Origin: an uncultured Oscillospiraceae bacterium
GTDB lineage: Bacteria; Bacillota; Clostridia; Oscillospirales; Ruminococcaceae
Assembly (NCBI GenBank): GCA_950097605.1
Contig: CATNEU010000131.1
Location: forward strand, 1-5,220
Direction: 5' to 3'
DNA length: 5,220 bases
Each line of letters opens with the position of its first letter. Position 1 is the first letter of the stretch. This document shows positions 1 through 4,821 of this stretch, in pieces. A program made the position numbers and the translations under genes. The notes under the pieces are model-generated. The model did no database searches and had not been told where the DNA came from. It was given only the letters and a program-made list of their open reading frames with translations.

Positions 1-2
1 AG

Positions 3-104
3 CTCTAAATCAAAAGCCTTGAGATTCAACGCCTCTTGGTCAAGACGTTCAGAAGGTGAGGTTCCAATCGCTTGAGAGATTTCTTTATGATTCAAATCTT
101 CCAT
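3..104 (-). CDS. Possible fragment of an unrecognised protein, running off the left edge
   Basis: Thirty-four sense codons run on the - strand from ATG 104-102 to the edge, and the frame stays open upstream to a TAA at 131-129. The peptide is hydrophilic and acidic, with helix-like spacing (LVQQLMEDLNHKEISQAIG, then SPSERLDQEALNLKAFDLE). No convincing ribosome binding site precedes the ATG, so it is probably the inside of a longer gene and not a true start. Codon use is AT-richer than in the cluster to the right, which fits a different source. No function can be assigned. It may be a chance open frame, but its amino acid make-up looks like real protein. Confidence 0.35.
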   Translation of the reverse strand, partial: MEDLNHKEISQAIGTSPSERLDQEALNLKAFDLE

Positions 105-121
105 CAATTGTTGGACCAGTG
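100..121 (+). repeat. 22-bp direct repeat, copy 1
   Basis: The 22 bases at 100-121 (starting TCCATCAATTG, ending GGACCAGTG) recur exactly at 171-192, an offset of 71 bases. The flanks differ on both sides. The offset is not a multiple of three, so the two copies are read in different frames. Confidence 0.9.
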
Positions 122-186
122 CTTGTCTTTAACAATGAGTTTGAAGACCTTGAAGAATTACAAGCACTGGTCCATCAATTGTTGGA
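100..186. repeat. 26-bp imperfect inverted repeat around a 35-base loop
   Basis: Bases 100-125 pair with 161-186 with only two mismatches (T104/T182 and T111/T175); the inner 14 pairs (112-125 with 161-174, TGGACCAGTGCTTG against its complement) are perfect. The loop is 126-160. No T-tract follows, so it does not look like a terminator. Strong fold-backs such as this are typical of template-switch joins and of some mobile-element ends; nothing else here identifies an element. Confidence 0.85.
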
Positions 187-192
187 CCAGTG
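171..192 (+). repeat. 22-bp direct repeat, copy 2, ending at the rpsB join
   Basis: This is an exact copy of 100-121. It ends at base 192, within one or two codons of where recognisable S2 sequence begins, so the repeat end and the breakpoint coincide. It also forms the right part of a 28-base palindrome (165-192) with a single symmetric T/T mismatch at 175/182. Confidence 0.9.
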
Positions 193-399
193 TCAGAGGC
201 GAAAAAGCTTGGTATCCCGGTGGTTGCAATTGTTGATACAAACTGCGACCCGGATGAGATCGACTATGTCATCCGGGGCAACGACGATGCGATCCGCGCC
301 GTCAAGCTGATCTCCCAGACGATTGCAAACGCAATTATCGAGGGCAGACAGGGCAGTGAAACCGCTGCGGAAGCAAAGGAAGAAGCAGCGGCTGAATAA
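190..399 (+). CDS. rpsB: 30S ribosomal protein S2, C-terminal part only (5' truncated)
   Basis: S2 is a small-subunit ribosomal protein that helps dock S1 and is needed for translation initiation. The readable part is about 69 residues and holds the family's hallmark C-terminal stretch: EAKKLGIPVVAIVDTNCDP, then DEIDY, GNDDAIRAVKLI, and an Ala/Glu-rich tail. Full S2 is usually about 230-260 residues, so roughly two thirds or more is absent. Upstream in the same frame the codons read TGPSIVGPV back to a TGA at 151-153, with no resemblance to S2 (the usual DPRKE-type segment is missing). The GTG at 190 is only the left limit of similarity and not a real start; no ribosome binding site precedes it. 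One residue is odd: VIRGNDD where VIPGNDD is usual. The stop is TAA 397-399, followed by tsf as in most bacteria. Confidence 0.93.
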   Translation: MSEAKKLGIPVVAIVDTNCDPDEIDYVIRGNDDAIRAVKLISQTIANAIIEGRQGSETAAEAKEEAAAE

Positions 400-427
400 G
401 AAACCCAAACCGGAGCAATTTTGGTTT

Positions 428-463
428 GAATGCCCGCGCAGAGGTTTGCACGGGCATTCTTTG
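428..463 (+). terminator. Hairpin between rpsB and tsf, probable attenuator
   Basis: Bases 428-436 (GAATGCCCG) pair perfectly with 451-459, and after one C/A mismatch the stem continues with GCA 438-440 against TGC 447-449; the loop is 441-446. Only three T follow (460-462), so full termination is unlikely. A smaller stem (CAAACC 406-411 with GGTTTG 423-428) lies just upstream and overlaps it by one base. I infer partial read-through into tsf, or an RNA-processing or stability role; no separate promoter for tsf is obvious. Confidence 0.6.
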
Positions 464-493
464 TGAAAACCGTTGATTTGTTGAAAAAATAAA

Positions 494-510
494 CAGGAGG
501 AATTACTATG
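494..510 (+). promoter_or_regulatory. Strong ribosome binding site of tsf
   Basis: AGGAGG at 495-500 sits 7 bases before the ATG at 508. The 17 bases CAGGAGGAATTACTATG are identical to those at the start of frr (2443-2459), though the genes are unrelated. Confidence 0.85.
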
Positions 511-1422
511 GCATTCACAGCAAAAGACGTACAGGCTCTCAGAGAGAGAACGAGCTGCGGTATGATGGACTGCAAAAAAGCCCTGACCGAGGCAAACGGC
601 GATATGGATAAAGCAATCGAAGTGCTGCGCGAAAAGGGCCTCGCGGCCGCCACCAAAAAGGCGGGCAGAATCGCGGCGGACGGCCTGGTGCACACGGTTA
701 TTGATTCTGATAAAAACGTGGGCGTCATCATCGAGGTCAACTCCGAAACCGACTTTGTTGCGAAAAATGAGACGTTTAAAGAGTTTGTCGACACCGTTGC
801 CAAAACGGTAGTCGAAGCAAACCCGGCGGACGTGGATGCGTTGCTGGAAGTGAAAGCTGTCGGCACCGACATGACCGTGCAGGAGCTGCTGCAGGATAAA
901 ATCCTCAAAATCGGCGAGAACCTCAAGATCCGCCGCTTTGTCAGAATCGAAGGCACCACCGTTTCGTATATCCACGGCGGCGGCAGAATCGGCGTTATGG
1001 TCAACTTCGACGTGCCGGCCGAGATCGCTGCGAAGGCGGAGTTTGTAGAGTATGCAAAGGACGTTGCGATGCAGGTTGCCGCCGCGAACCCGGCTTACCT
1101 CGATAAAGCTTCGGTTCCGTCGGACGCAATCGAGAAAGAGCGCGAGATTCTCATGGCGCAGGCTGTCAACGAGGGCAAGCCGGCCAACATCGCGGAGAAA
1201 ATGGTGATGGGCAGAATCGGCAAATATTATAAAGAAGTCTGCCTGCTGGAGCAGCCGTTTATCAAAGACGGCGATATCAGCGTTGCCAAATATACCGAGA
1301 ACAAGAGCGGCGAGCTGGGCGGCCAGATCACCGTCAAGGGCTTTGTGCGCTTTGAGAAGGGCGAAGGCCTGCAGAAAAAAGAGGACAACTTCGCGGACGA
1401 AGTCGCCAGCATGGTGAAATAA
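508..1422 (+). CDS. tsf: Translation elongation factor Ts
   Basis: EF-Ts is the cytosolic guanine nucleotide exchange factor that releases GDP from EF-Tu so that it can bind GTP and aminoacyl-tRNA again. The 304-residue product is of normal length for Clostridia. Residues 1-55 form the UBA-like N-terminal domain with TSCGMMDCKKAL (15-26) and REKGLAAATKKAGR (41-54). VNSETDFVAKNETF (77-90) contains the TDFV signature; D82 and F83 match the E. coli Asp80/Phe81 pair that disturbs the Mg2+ site of EF-Tu. The two core repeats follow (roughly 57-300), including IHGGGRIGVMVNF and the helical stretch around QAVNEGKPANIAEKMVMGRI. The start is fixed by an ideal AGGAGG 7 bases upstream. It lies downstream of rpsB as in most bacteria and is followed by a strong terminator, so it ends its transcription unit. 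Confidence 0.98.
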   Translation: MAFTAKDVQALRERTSCGMMDCKKALTEANGDMDKAIEVLREKGLAAATKKAGRIAADGLVHTVIDSDKNVGVIIEVNSETDFVAKNETFKEFVDTVAKTVVEANPADVDALLEVKAVGTDMTVQELLQDKILKIGENLKIRRFVRIEGTTVSYIHGGGRIGVMVNFDVPAEIAAKAEFVEYAKDVAMQVAAANPAYLDKASVPSDAIEKEREILMAQAVNEGKPANIAEKMVMGRIGKYYKEVCLLEQPFIKDGDISVAKYTENKSGELGGQITVKGFVRFEKGEGLQKKEDNFADEVASMVK

Positions 1423-1444
1423 GAGAGATTTCTTTTAATAAATG

Positions 1445-1484
1445 AAGAGAGGGGAGCCCGATTTGGGTTGCCCTCTTTTTGTTT
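1445..1484 (+). terminator. Rho-independent terminator after tsf
   Basis: AGAGGG (1448-1453) pairs with CCCTCT (1471-1476). After a G/G mismatch the inner AGCCC (1455-1459) pairs with GGGTT (1465-1469, with a G-T wobble), closing the loop GATTT at 1460-1464. The RNA then carries TTTTGTTT (1477-1484), and A1445-A1446 can extend the stem. It separates rpsB-tsf from pyrH-frr. Confidence 0.9.
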
Positions 1485-1575
1485 GTGTTCTGCAATGATT
1501 ATGCATGCTGGAGTGCGCCGGGGTATCTGCAGCCGGTTATTGGAGTGTGTACTTTGCAGCCGGCGTTTTTGATGC

Positions 1576-1604
1576 TTGCAAAACAGGCCAATTTATTGTA
1601 AAAT
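1576..1604 (+). promoter_or_regulatory. Sigma-A-type promoter for pyrH
   Basis: TTGCAA (1576-1581) and TAAAAT (1599-1604) are separated by exactly 17 bases in an AT-rich stretch, between the tsf terminator and pyrH. The inferred transcript start is near 1611, giving a leader of about 20 bases before the TTG at 1632. This is a match to consensus only; the promoter has not been shown experimentally. Confidence 0.65.
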
Positions 1605-1615
1605 GATATAAAAAC

Positions 1616-1634
1616 AAAGGGTGTGCTGGTATTG
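1616..1634 (+). promoter_or_regulatory. Ribosome binding site deciding the pyrH start (TTG)
   Basis: AAAGGG (1616-1621) lies 10 bases before TTG 1632-1634. The other in-frame candidate, GTG at 1623, is only one base past this site, too close for use. The TTG start also gives the usual family N-terminus, MLKYNRILLKLSG. Confidence 0.65.
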
Positions 1635-2333
1635 TTAAAATATAACCGTATTCTGCTCAAGCTCAGCGGTGAGGCGCTGGCCGGCGACAAAAAGTTCGGT
1701 TTGGACTACGACGTTGTGACAAAAATCTGTAAAAGTGTCCGCGACGCGGCTGCGCTCGGCGTGGAAATCGGCATTGTCGTCGGTGGGGGAAACATCTTCC
1801 GCGGCCGTTCCAGCGGCGATATGGAGCGCACGCGCGCCGACCATATGGGCATGCTTGCAACCGTGATCAACTCGCTTGCCATTGCGGACGCGCTCGAGCA
1901 GTTGGGCGTGGATGTGCGCGTCCAGACCGCGATTGCCATGCAGCAGATTGCAGAGCCGTTTATCCGCAACAAGGCGGTCCGCCATTTTGAAAAAGGGCGC
2001 GTCGTCGTGTTCGGATGCGGTACGGGCAACCCGCTCTTCTCAACCGATACGGCCGCCGCGCTGCGTGCCGCCGAAACCAATGCCGACATCATCTTCAAAG
2101 CGACTATGGTTGACGGTGTGTACGACAAAGACCCCAATCAATATGACGACGCCGTCAAGTTCGACACGCTGTCGTTCAGCGAGGTGCTGAACAAAGAGCT
2201 TGCCGTGATGGATATGACGGCCGCGTCGATGTGCAAGGACAACGGCATACCGATTCTCGTGTTCAGCCTGGACGACCCGCAAAACATCGTGAGGGCCTGC
2301 GAGGGCGAGCAGATCGGCACACTGGTCCGTTAG
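1632..2333 (+). CDS. pyrH: UMP kinase (uridylate kinase)
   Basis: PyrH phosphorylates UMP to UDP with ATP, an essential step of pyrimidine nucleotide synthesis; bacterial enzymes are hexamers of the amino acid kinase fold, typically controlled by GTP and UTP. The 233 residues are close to the usual 235-245. Visible motifs are LLKLSGEALAG (8-18, phosphate-binding N-terminus), VVGGGNIFRGR (49-59), DHMGMLATVINSLA (70-83), the nucleotide-binding FGCGTGNPLFSTDTAAALRAAE (127-148), ATMVDGVYDKDP (157-168) and MDMTAASMC (193-201). Cys129 stands where Ala is common (GAGTGNP). Starting at TTG 1632 is preferred on ribosome binding site spacing; GTG 1623 would add three residues. It has its own promoter upstream and is followed after 123 bases by frr, so the two probably form one transcript. 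Confidence 0.97.
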   Translation: MLKYNRILLKLSGEALAGDKKFGLDYDVVTKICKSVRDAAALGVEIGIVVGGGNIFRGRSSGDMERTRADHMGMLATVINSLAIADALEQLGVDVRVQTAIAMQQIAEPFIRNKAVRHFEKGRVVVFGCGTGNPLFSTDTAAALRAAETNADIIFKATMVDGVYDKDPNQYDDAVKFDTLSFSEVLNKELAVMDMTAASMCKDNGIPILVFSLDDPQNIVRACEGEQIGTLVR

Positions 2334-2423
2334 CAGTGCGTTTGTCTCTACTAAACGGCCGGACCCGCTGCCGCAAAGCCGTGCGGCGCCGCGTTTGGAC
2401 CGCTCTCAAACCAGAACAAAATA

Positions 2424-2459
2424 ACGGGGGCTACATTCCCGTCAGGAGGAATTACTATG
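2424..2459 (+). promoter_or_regulatory. frr translation start region with a small hairpin before the ribosome binding site
   Basis: AGGAGG (2444-2449) precedes the ATG at 2457 by 7 bases, and the 17 bases 2443-2459 are identical to the tsf start region. A 5-bp stem (ACGGG 2424-2428 with CCCGT 2438-2442) ends one base before the site. It could help keep the site open, or be chance; I infer no regulator. Confidence 0.55.
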
Positions 2460-3011
2460 AACGCTGTATTCAAACCATATGAGGAAAAAATGCAGAAATC
2501 CGTCCACTCTCTTGCAAAGGAATATGATACCATCCGCGCCGGCCGCGCCAACCCTGCCATCCTCGACAGGGTTGCGGTGGACTACTATGGAACGCCTACG
2601 CCGATCAATCAAATGGCGGCGGTTTCGGTTGCAGAGGCGCGCATTCTTGTGATCCAGCCGTGGGACAAATCCACGCTGCACAGCATTGAAAAGGCGATTC
2701 AGGTATCCGACATCGGCATCAATCCAACCAACGACGGCAATGTGATCCGCATCGCGTTCCCGCAGCCGACGGAGGAGCGCCGCCGCGAGCTGGTGAAGGA
2801 TGTCCATAAATACTGCGAGGAGTGCAAAGTCGCCATCCGCAGCATCCGCCGCGATGGGATGGATAAGTTCAAGGTGATGAAGAAAAACAGCGAGATCACC
2901 GAGGACGATCTCAAAGACTATGAAAAGCAGATGCAGGATTTGACCGACCGGTTCTGCAAAGAGGCCGACAAAGTCGCCGCAGACAAGGAAAAGGAAATCC
3001 TCTCGATCTGA
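2457..3011 (+). CDS. frr: Ribosome recycling factor
   Basis: RRF works with EF-G in the cytosol to split post-termination ribosomes so that subunits can be reused. The product has 184 residues, matching the family norm of about 185. Domain I, a three-helix bundle, is made of residues 1-29 and about 105-184; domain II, a beta-rich insert, covers about 31-104. Recognisable stretches are RAGRANPAILDRVAVDYYGTP (27-47), INQMAAVSVAEARILVIQPWD (50-70), IGINPTNDGNVIRIAFPQPTEERR (86-109) and the conserved VAIRSIRRDGMDKFK (125-139), whose arginines face rRNA in the family. The ATG has an ideal AGGAGG 7 bases upstream. It follows pyrH, the widespread arrangement, and is closed by a terminator 20 bases after its TGA. 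Confidence 0.98.
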   Translation: MNAVFKPYEEKMQKSVHSLAKEYDTIRAGRANPAILDRVAVDYYGTPTPINQMAAVSVAEARILVIQPWDKSTLHSIEKAIQVSDIGINPTNDGNVIRIAFPQPTEERRRELVKDVHKYCEECKVAIRSIRRDGMDKFKVMKKNSEITEDDLKDYEKQMQDLTDRFCKEADKVAADKEKEILSI

Positions 3012-3031
3012 CAATATGCCCTGGGCCTATG

Positions 3032-3064
3032 AAAACGCGCGTTTCGTTTGAACCGCGCGTTTTT
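3032..3064 (+). terminator. Rho-independent terminator after frr, possibly bidirectional
   Basis: A perfect 10-bp stem, AAAACGCGCG (3032-3041) with CGCGCGTTTT (3054-3063), closes a 12-base loop (3042-3053) and ends in TTTTT (3060-3064). The A-run on the left arm gives a T-run on the other strand. Most of the T-tract is within the stem, so termination may be partial, allowing read-through to uppS, which has no clear promoter of its own. Confidence 0.8.
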
Positions 3065-3199
3065 ATGAGCCAAGGGAAATATGGCGGTCCGGTATGCGCC
3101 GGGCCGGGACACTACAACACGGCCGGTCCGGATATGCAAAGCAATCGGCGGGGCCGTACGGCGTCCGGTCCAGCAGGGCGCCGGGATATGGAGGCGGTT
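3065..3199 (+). other. GC-rich leader of uppS with degenerate repeats
   Basis: These 135 bases lie between the frr terminator and the likely uppS start. They are open in the uppS frame, but the resulting peptide (Gly/Pro/Arg-rich) has no likeness to UppS. Related motifs recur: GGTCCGGTATGC (3086-3097), GGTCCGGATATGC (3125-3137), GTCCGGTCC (3163-3171) and CCGGGATATGG (3181-3191). I see no convincing promoter. One frame reads as Gly/Tyr-rich (PGYGGGYGYV near the right end), which may be a decayed low-complexity coding stretch or chance in GC-rich DNA. Confidence 0.45.
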
Positions 3200-3202
3200 A
3201 TG
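3190..3202 (+). promoter_or_regulatory. Ribosome binding site deciding the uppS start
   Basis: GGAGG at 3190-3194 lies 5 bases before ATG 3200. The longer in-frame starts at 3029 and 3065 have no such site and fall in or against the terminator stem; ATG 3188 overlaps the site itself. ATG 3206 (11 bases away) is a weaker alternative. Confidence 0.8.
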
Positions 3203-3934
3203 GGTATGTTTGCAAAGGCGCGGCCGGAGGACGCCGCGCGTGTTTTGCCAAATCACATTGGCGTCATTATGGACGGCAACGGCAGATGGGCCAAAAAACG
3301 CGGCCTGCCGCGCAGGATGGGCCATTCCAAAGGTGCAAAAACTTTTAAAGAGATCTGTAGATATTGTAACAAAATTGGTATAAAATACTTAACAGCGTAT
3401 GCTTTTTCGACGGAAAACTGGAAGCGCCCCCAGGAAGAGGTGGACGCTATTATGGAGCTTTTGAAAGAATACCTGCAAGATGCGCACAACTATAAAGATG
3501 AAAATATCAAAACCCGCTTTATCGGGGACCGCAGCGCGCTGTCGGACGAGCTGGTGCGGCTGATGGAGGACGCGGAGCGCGAAAGCGCCGGCGCGACCGG
3601 CATGACGCTGAACATCGCCATCAACTACGGCGGGCGGGACGAAATTGTCCGCGCGGCCAGGAGCCTCGCAGAGCAGGTGAAAAACGGCCGTCTGCAGCCG
3701 GGCGATATCGACGAGGCAATGCTCTCCTCGCAGATGTATACGGCGGGGCAGGACGACCCGGATTTGATCATTCGGCCAAGCGGGGAATACAGAACTTCCA
3801 ATTTCCTGTTATGGCAGTCGGCATATGCCGAATATATATTTATGGATATCCTATGGCCGGATTTTACACCCCGGCAACTGGAGCGCGCGCTGGCGGAATA
3901 TGCGGGCAGAAACCGGAGATTTGGAGGGGTTTAG
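3200..3934 (+). CDS. uppS: Undecaprenyl diphosphate synthase (cis-prenyltransferase)
   Basis: UppS adds eight isopentenyl units in cis to farnesyl diphosphate, giving the C55 lipid that carries peptidoglycan and other envelope precursors; it is cytosolic and membrane-associated. From ATG 3200 the product has 244 residues, the normal size. Motifs are HIGVIMDGNGRWAKKRG (19-35, catalytic Asp25), MGHSKGAK (40-47), LTAYAFSTENWKRP (64-77), LNIAINYGGRDEI (137-149) and DLIIRPSGEYRTSNFLLWQ (188-206), with Arg192, Arg198 and Glu211 at the conserved pyrophosphate and Mg2+ positions. It ends in NRRFGGV, common in this group. Pro193 stands where Thr is frequent (RTSGE), a variant I associate with Ruminococcaceae-like bacteria. 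Its TAG is immediately followed by the cdsA ATG, so the two are probably translationally coupled. Confidence 0.97.
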   Translation: MGMFAKARPEDAARVLPNHIGVIMDGNGRWAKKRGLPRRMGHSKGAKTFKEICRYCNKIGIKYLTAYAFSTENWKRPQEEVDAIMELLKEYLQDAHNYKDENIKTRFIGDRSALSDELVRLMEDAERESAGATGMTLNIAINYGGRDEIVRAARSLAEQVKNGRLQPGDIDEAMLSSQMYTAGQDDPDLIIRPSGEYRTSNFLLWQSAYAEYIFMDILWPDFTPRQLERALAEYAGRNRRFGGV

Positions 3935-4768
3935 ATGAAAACACGCATCATATCCGCGGCCGTGGGGATTGCCTTGATGGTTGTGATCCTGCTGTTTATC
4001 GACACGCTGGTCATCAACTTTGCAATCGCCATATTGGCGCTTCTCGCCATGTATGAGCTGCTGGTTGCAACCAAATATGCAGGCAACAAGCTGCTTTCGG
4101 CGGCGAGCTTTTGTTTTGTAGCACTGGTCCCGTTTTTCCGGCTGCCGTATTTTGCGGATATCCGCAAAATTGCCTGCTTTGCGTTCATTGTGGTGCTGTT
4201 TTGCATCCTGATTGCCAAGCATGCAGAAATGCGGTTTGAACAGGTCGGCATGGTGTTTATGCTGTCGGTCTGGGTGTCGTTTGCGCTGTCCTCGATCATT
4301 TTCATCCGGGACGATTTTGGCCGGGATGGATTGTTTTTGATCATCCTGACGCTGGCGGGCGCATGGATAGCGGATTCCGGGGCCTATTTTGTCGGCCGCT
4401 TTTTCGGCAAACACAAGCTCGCGCCGAATATCAGCCCCAAAAAGACGATAGAGGGCGCCGTTGGCGGCGTGTGCACCACCATCATCGTCTTTTTGCTGCT
4501 GGGCTTTGGATACACAAAGCTGGCGGCGTCGAATGGGGATATCATCAGCATGCAGTATCTCACGCTGGCGTTGCTCGGCATTGCCTCGGCGGTGTTGGGC
4601 ATGCTGGGAGATTTAACGGCTTCGATTATCAAAAGACAGTGCTCAATCAAGGACTTTGGGCATATCATGCCTGGGCACGGCGGTGTTCTCGACCGGTTTG
4701 ACAGTGTGCTGTTCGTTGCGCCGTTTATGTATATGGCGCTGGGCTACCTGCCGCTGATTACCCGGTAA
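3935..4768 (+). CDS. cdsA: Phosphatidate cytidylyltransferase (CDP-diacylglycerol synthase)
   Basis: CdsA is an integral membrane enzyme that makes CDP-diacylglycerol from phosphatidic acid and CTP, the branch point to phosphatidylglycerol, cardiolipin and other phospholipids. The 277 residues are of normal length. I count about eight or nine hydrophobic segments, near residues 5-23, 26-44, 53-69, 78-95, 104-124, 132-152, 176-193, 207-228 and 256-275. The family signature is complete at the C-terminal side: S230, K233-R234, K239-D240, P246, H248-GG and D253-R254 (SIIKR, then KDFGHIMPGHGGVLDR). An earlier conserved stretch, DSGAYFVGRFFGKHKLAPNI (147-166) followed by SPKKTIEG, is also present. 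The start is fixed by GGAGGGG (3923-3929) inside the end of uppS, 5 bases before the ATG, with no gap between the uppS stop and this start. dxr follows after 50 bases. Confidence 0.97.
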   Translation: MKTRIISAAVGIALMVVILLFIDTLVINFAIAILALLAMYELLVATKYAGNKLLSAASFCFVALVPFFRLPYFADIRKIACFAFIVVLFCILIAKHAEMRFEQVGMVFMLSVWVSFALSSIIFIRDDFGRDGLFLIILTLAGAWIADSGAYFVGRFFGKHKLAPNISPKKTIEGAVGGVCTTIIVFLLLGFGYTKLAASNGDIISMQYLTLALLGIASAVLGMLGDLTASIIKRQCSIKDFGHIMPGHGGVLDRFDSVLFVAPFMYMALGYLPLITR

Positions 4769-4797
4769 TTGCCTGAAACCGGATCGACTTTACAACG

Positions 4798-4821
4798 AAG
4801 GAGAGGCGGACGTTGCAGATG
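4798..4821 (+). promoter_or_regulatory. Ribosome binding region of dxr, two possible starts
   Basis: AAGGAG (4798-4803) is 15 bases from ATG 4819 but 9 from an in-frame TTG at 4813. The weaker AGGCGG (4804-4809) is 9 bases from the ATG. The ATG gives the usual family N-terminus MKKFSILGSTGSIG; the TTG would add two residues. Confidence 0.5.

Larger units (their letters stand above)
1..192. other. AT-richer segment of unrelated origin joined to rpsB
   Basis: This stretch takes the place where the main body of rpsB should be and shows no ribosomal protein S2 sequence in any frame. Its G+C is about 40% by hand count, visibly lower than the genes to the right. No complete gene is present. The most protein-like reading is on the - strand from an ATG at 104-102 to the left edge, 34 codons without a stop, beginning MEDLNHKEISQAIGTSPSER; I do not recognise it. 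A + strand frame from 56 is also open but changes into the wrong frame of rpsB after the join, so it is not credible as a whole. The right part (100-192) is taken up by repeats. It may be a chimeric join or a real insertion or rearrangement; the former is more likely because S2 is essential. Confidence 0.7.

Noticed and set aside
100..192. CRISPR array or attachment site
   Set aside because: There are only two direct copies, overlapping an inverted repeat, with no regular spacers, integrase or cas gene in the window.
56..310. + strand open frame of 84 codons across the join
   Set aside because: After base 192 it reads rpsB in the wrong frame, so the whole cannot be one protein; only the left part may hold fragments of former coding sequence.
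461..493. Possible promoter just before tsf
   Set aside because: The region is AT-rich, but no pair of -35 and -10 elements with 16-18 base spacing matches convincingly.
193..1004. Long - strand open frames opposite rpsB and tsf (260 and 246 codons)
   Set aside because: They lie opposite well-identified genes in GC-rich DNA and have no ribosome binding sites or protein-like composition; they are shadows.
1528..1563. 9-bp direct repeat TGCAGCCGG in the tsf-pyrH gap
   Set aside because: It is too short, with two copies only, and does not align with the promoter in a way that suggests an operator.
2353..2396. Possible terminator between pyrH and frr
   Set aside because: AAACG and CGTTT, with an inner GCCGC/GCGGC, can pair, but the stem is bulged and no T-tract follows beyond TTT, so I do not call it.
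3851..4414. - strand open frame of 187 codons opposite cdsA
   Set aside because: It is the antisense of a clear membrane protein gene, rich in His, Gln and Lys as expected of such shadows.
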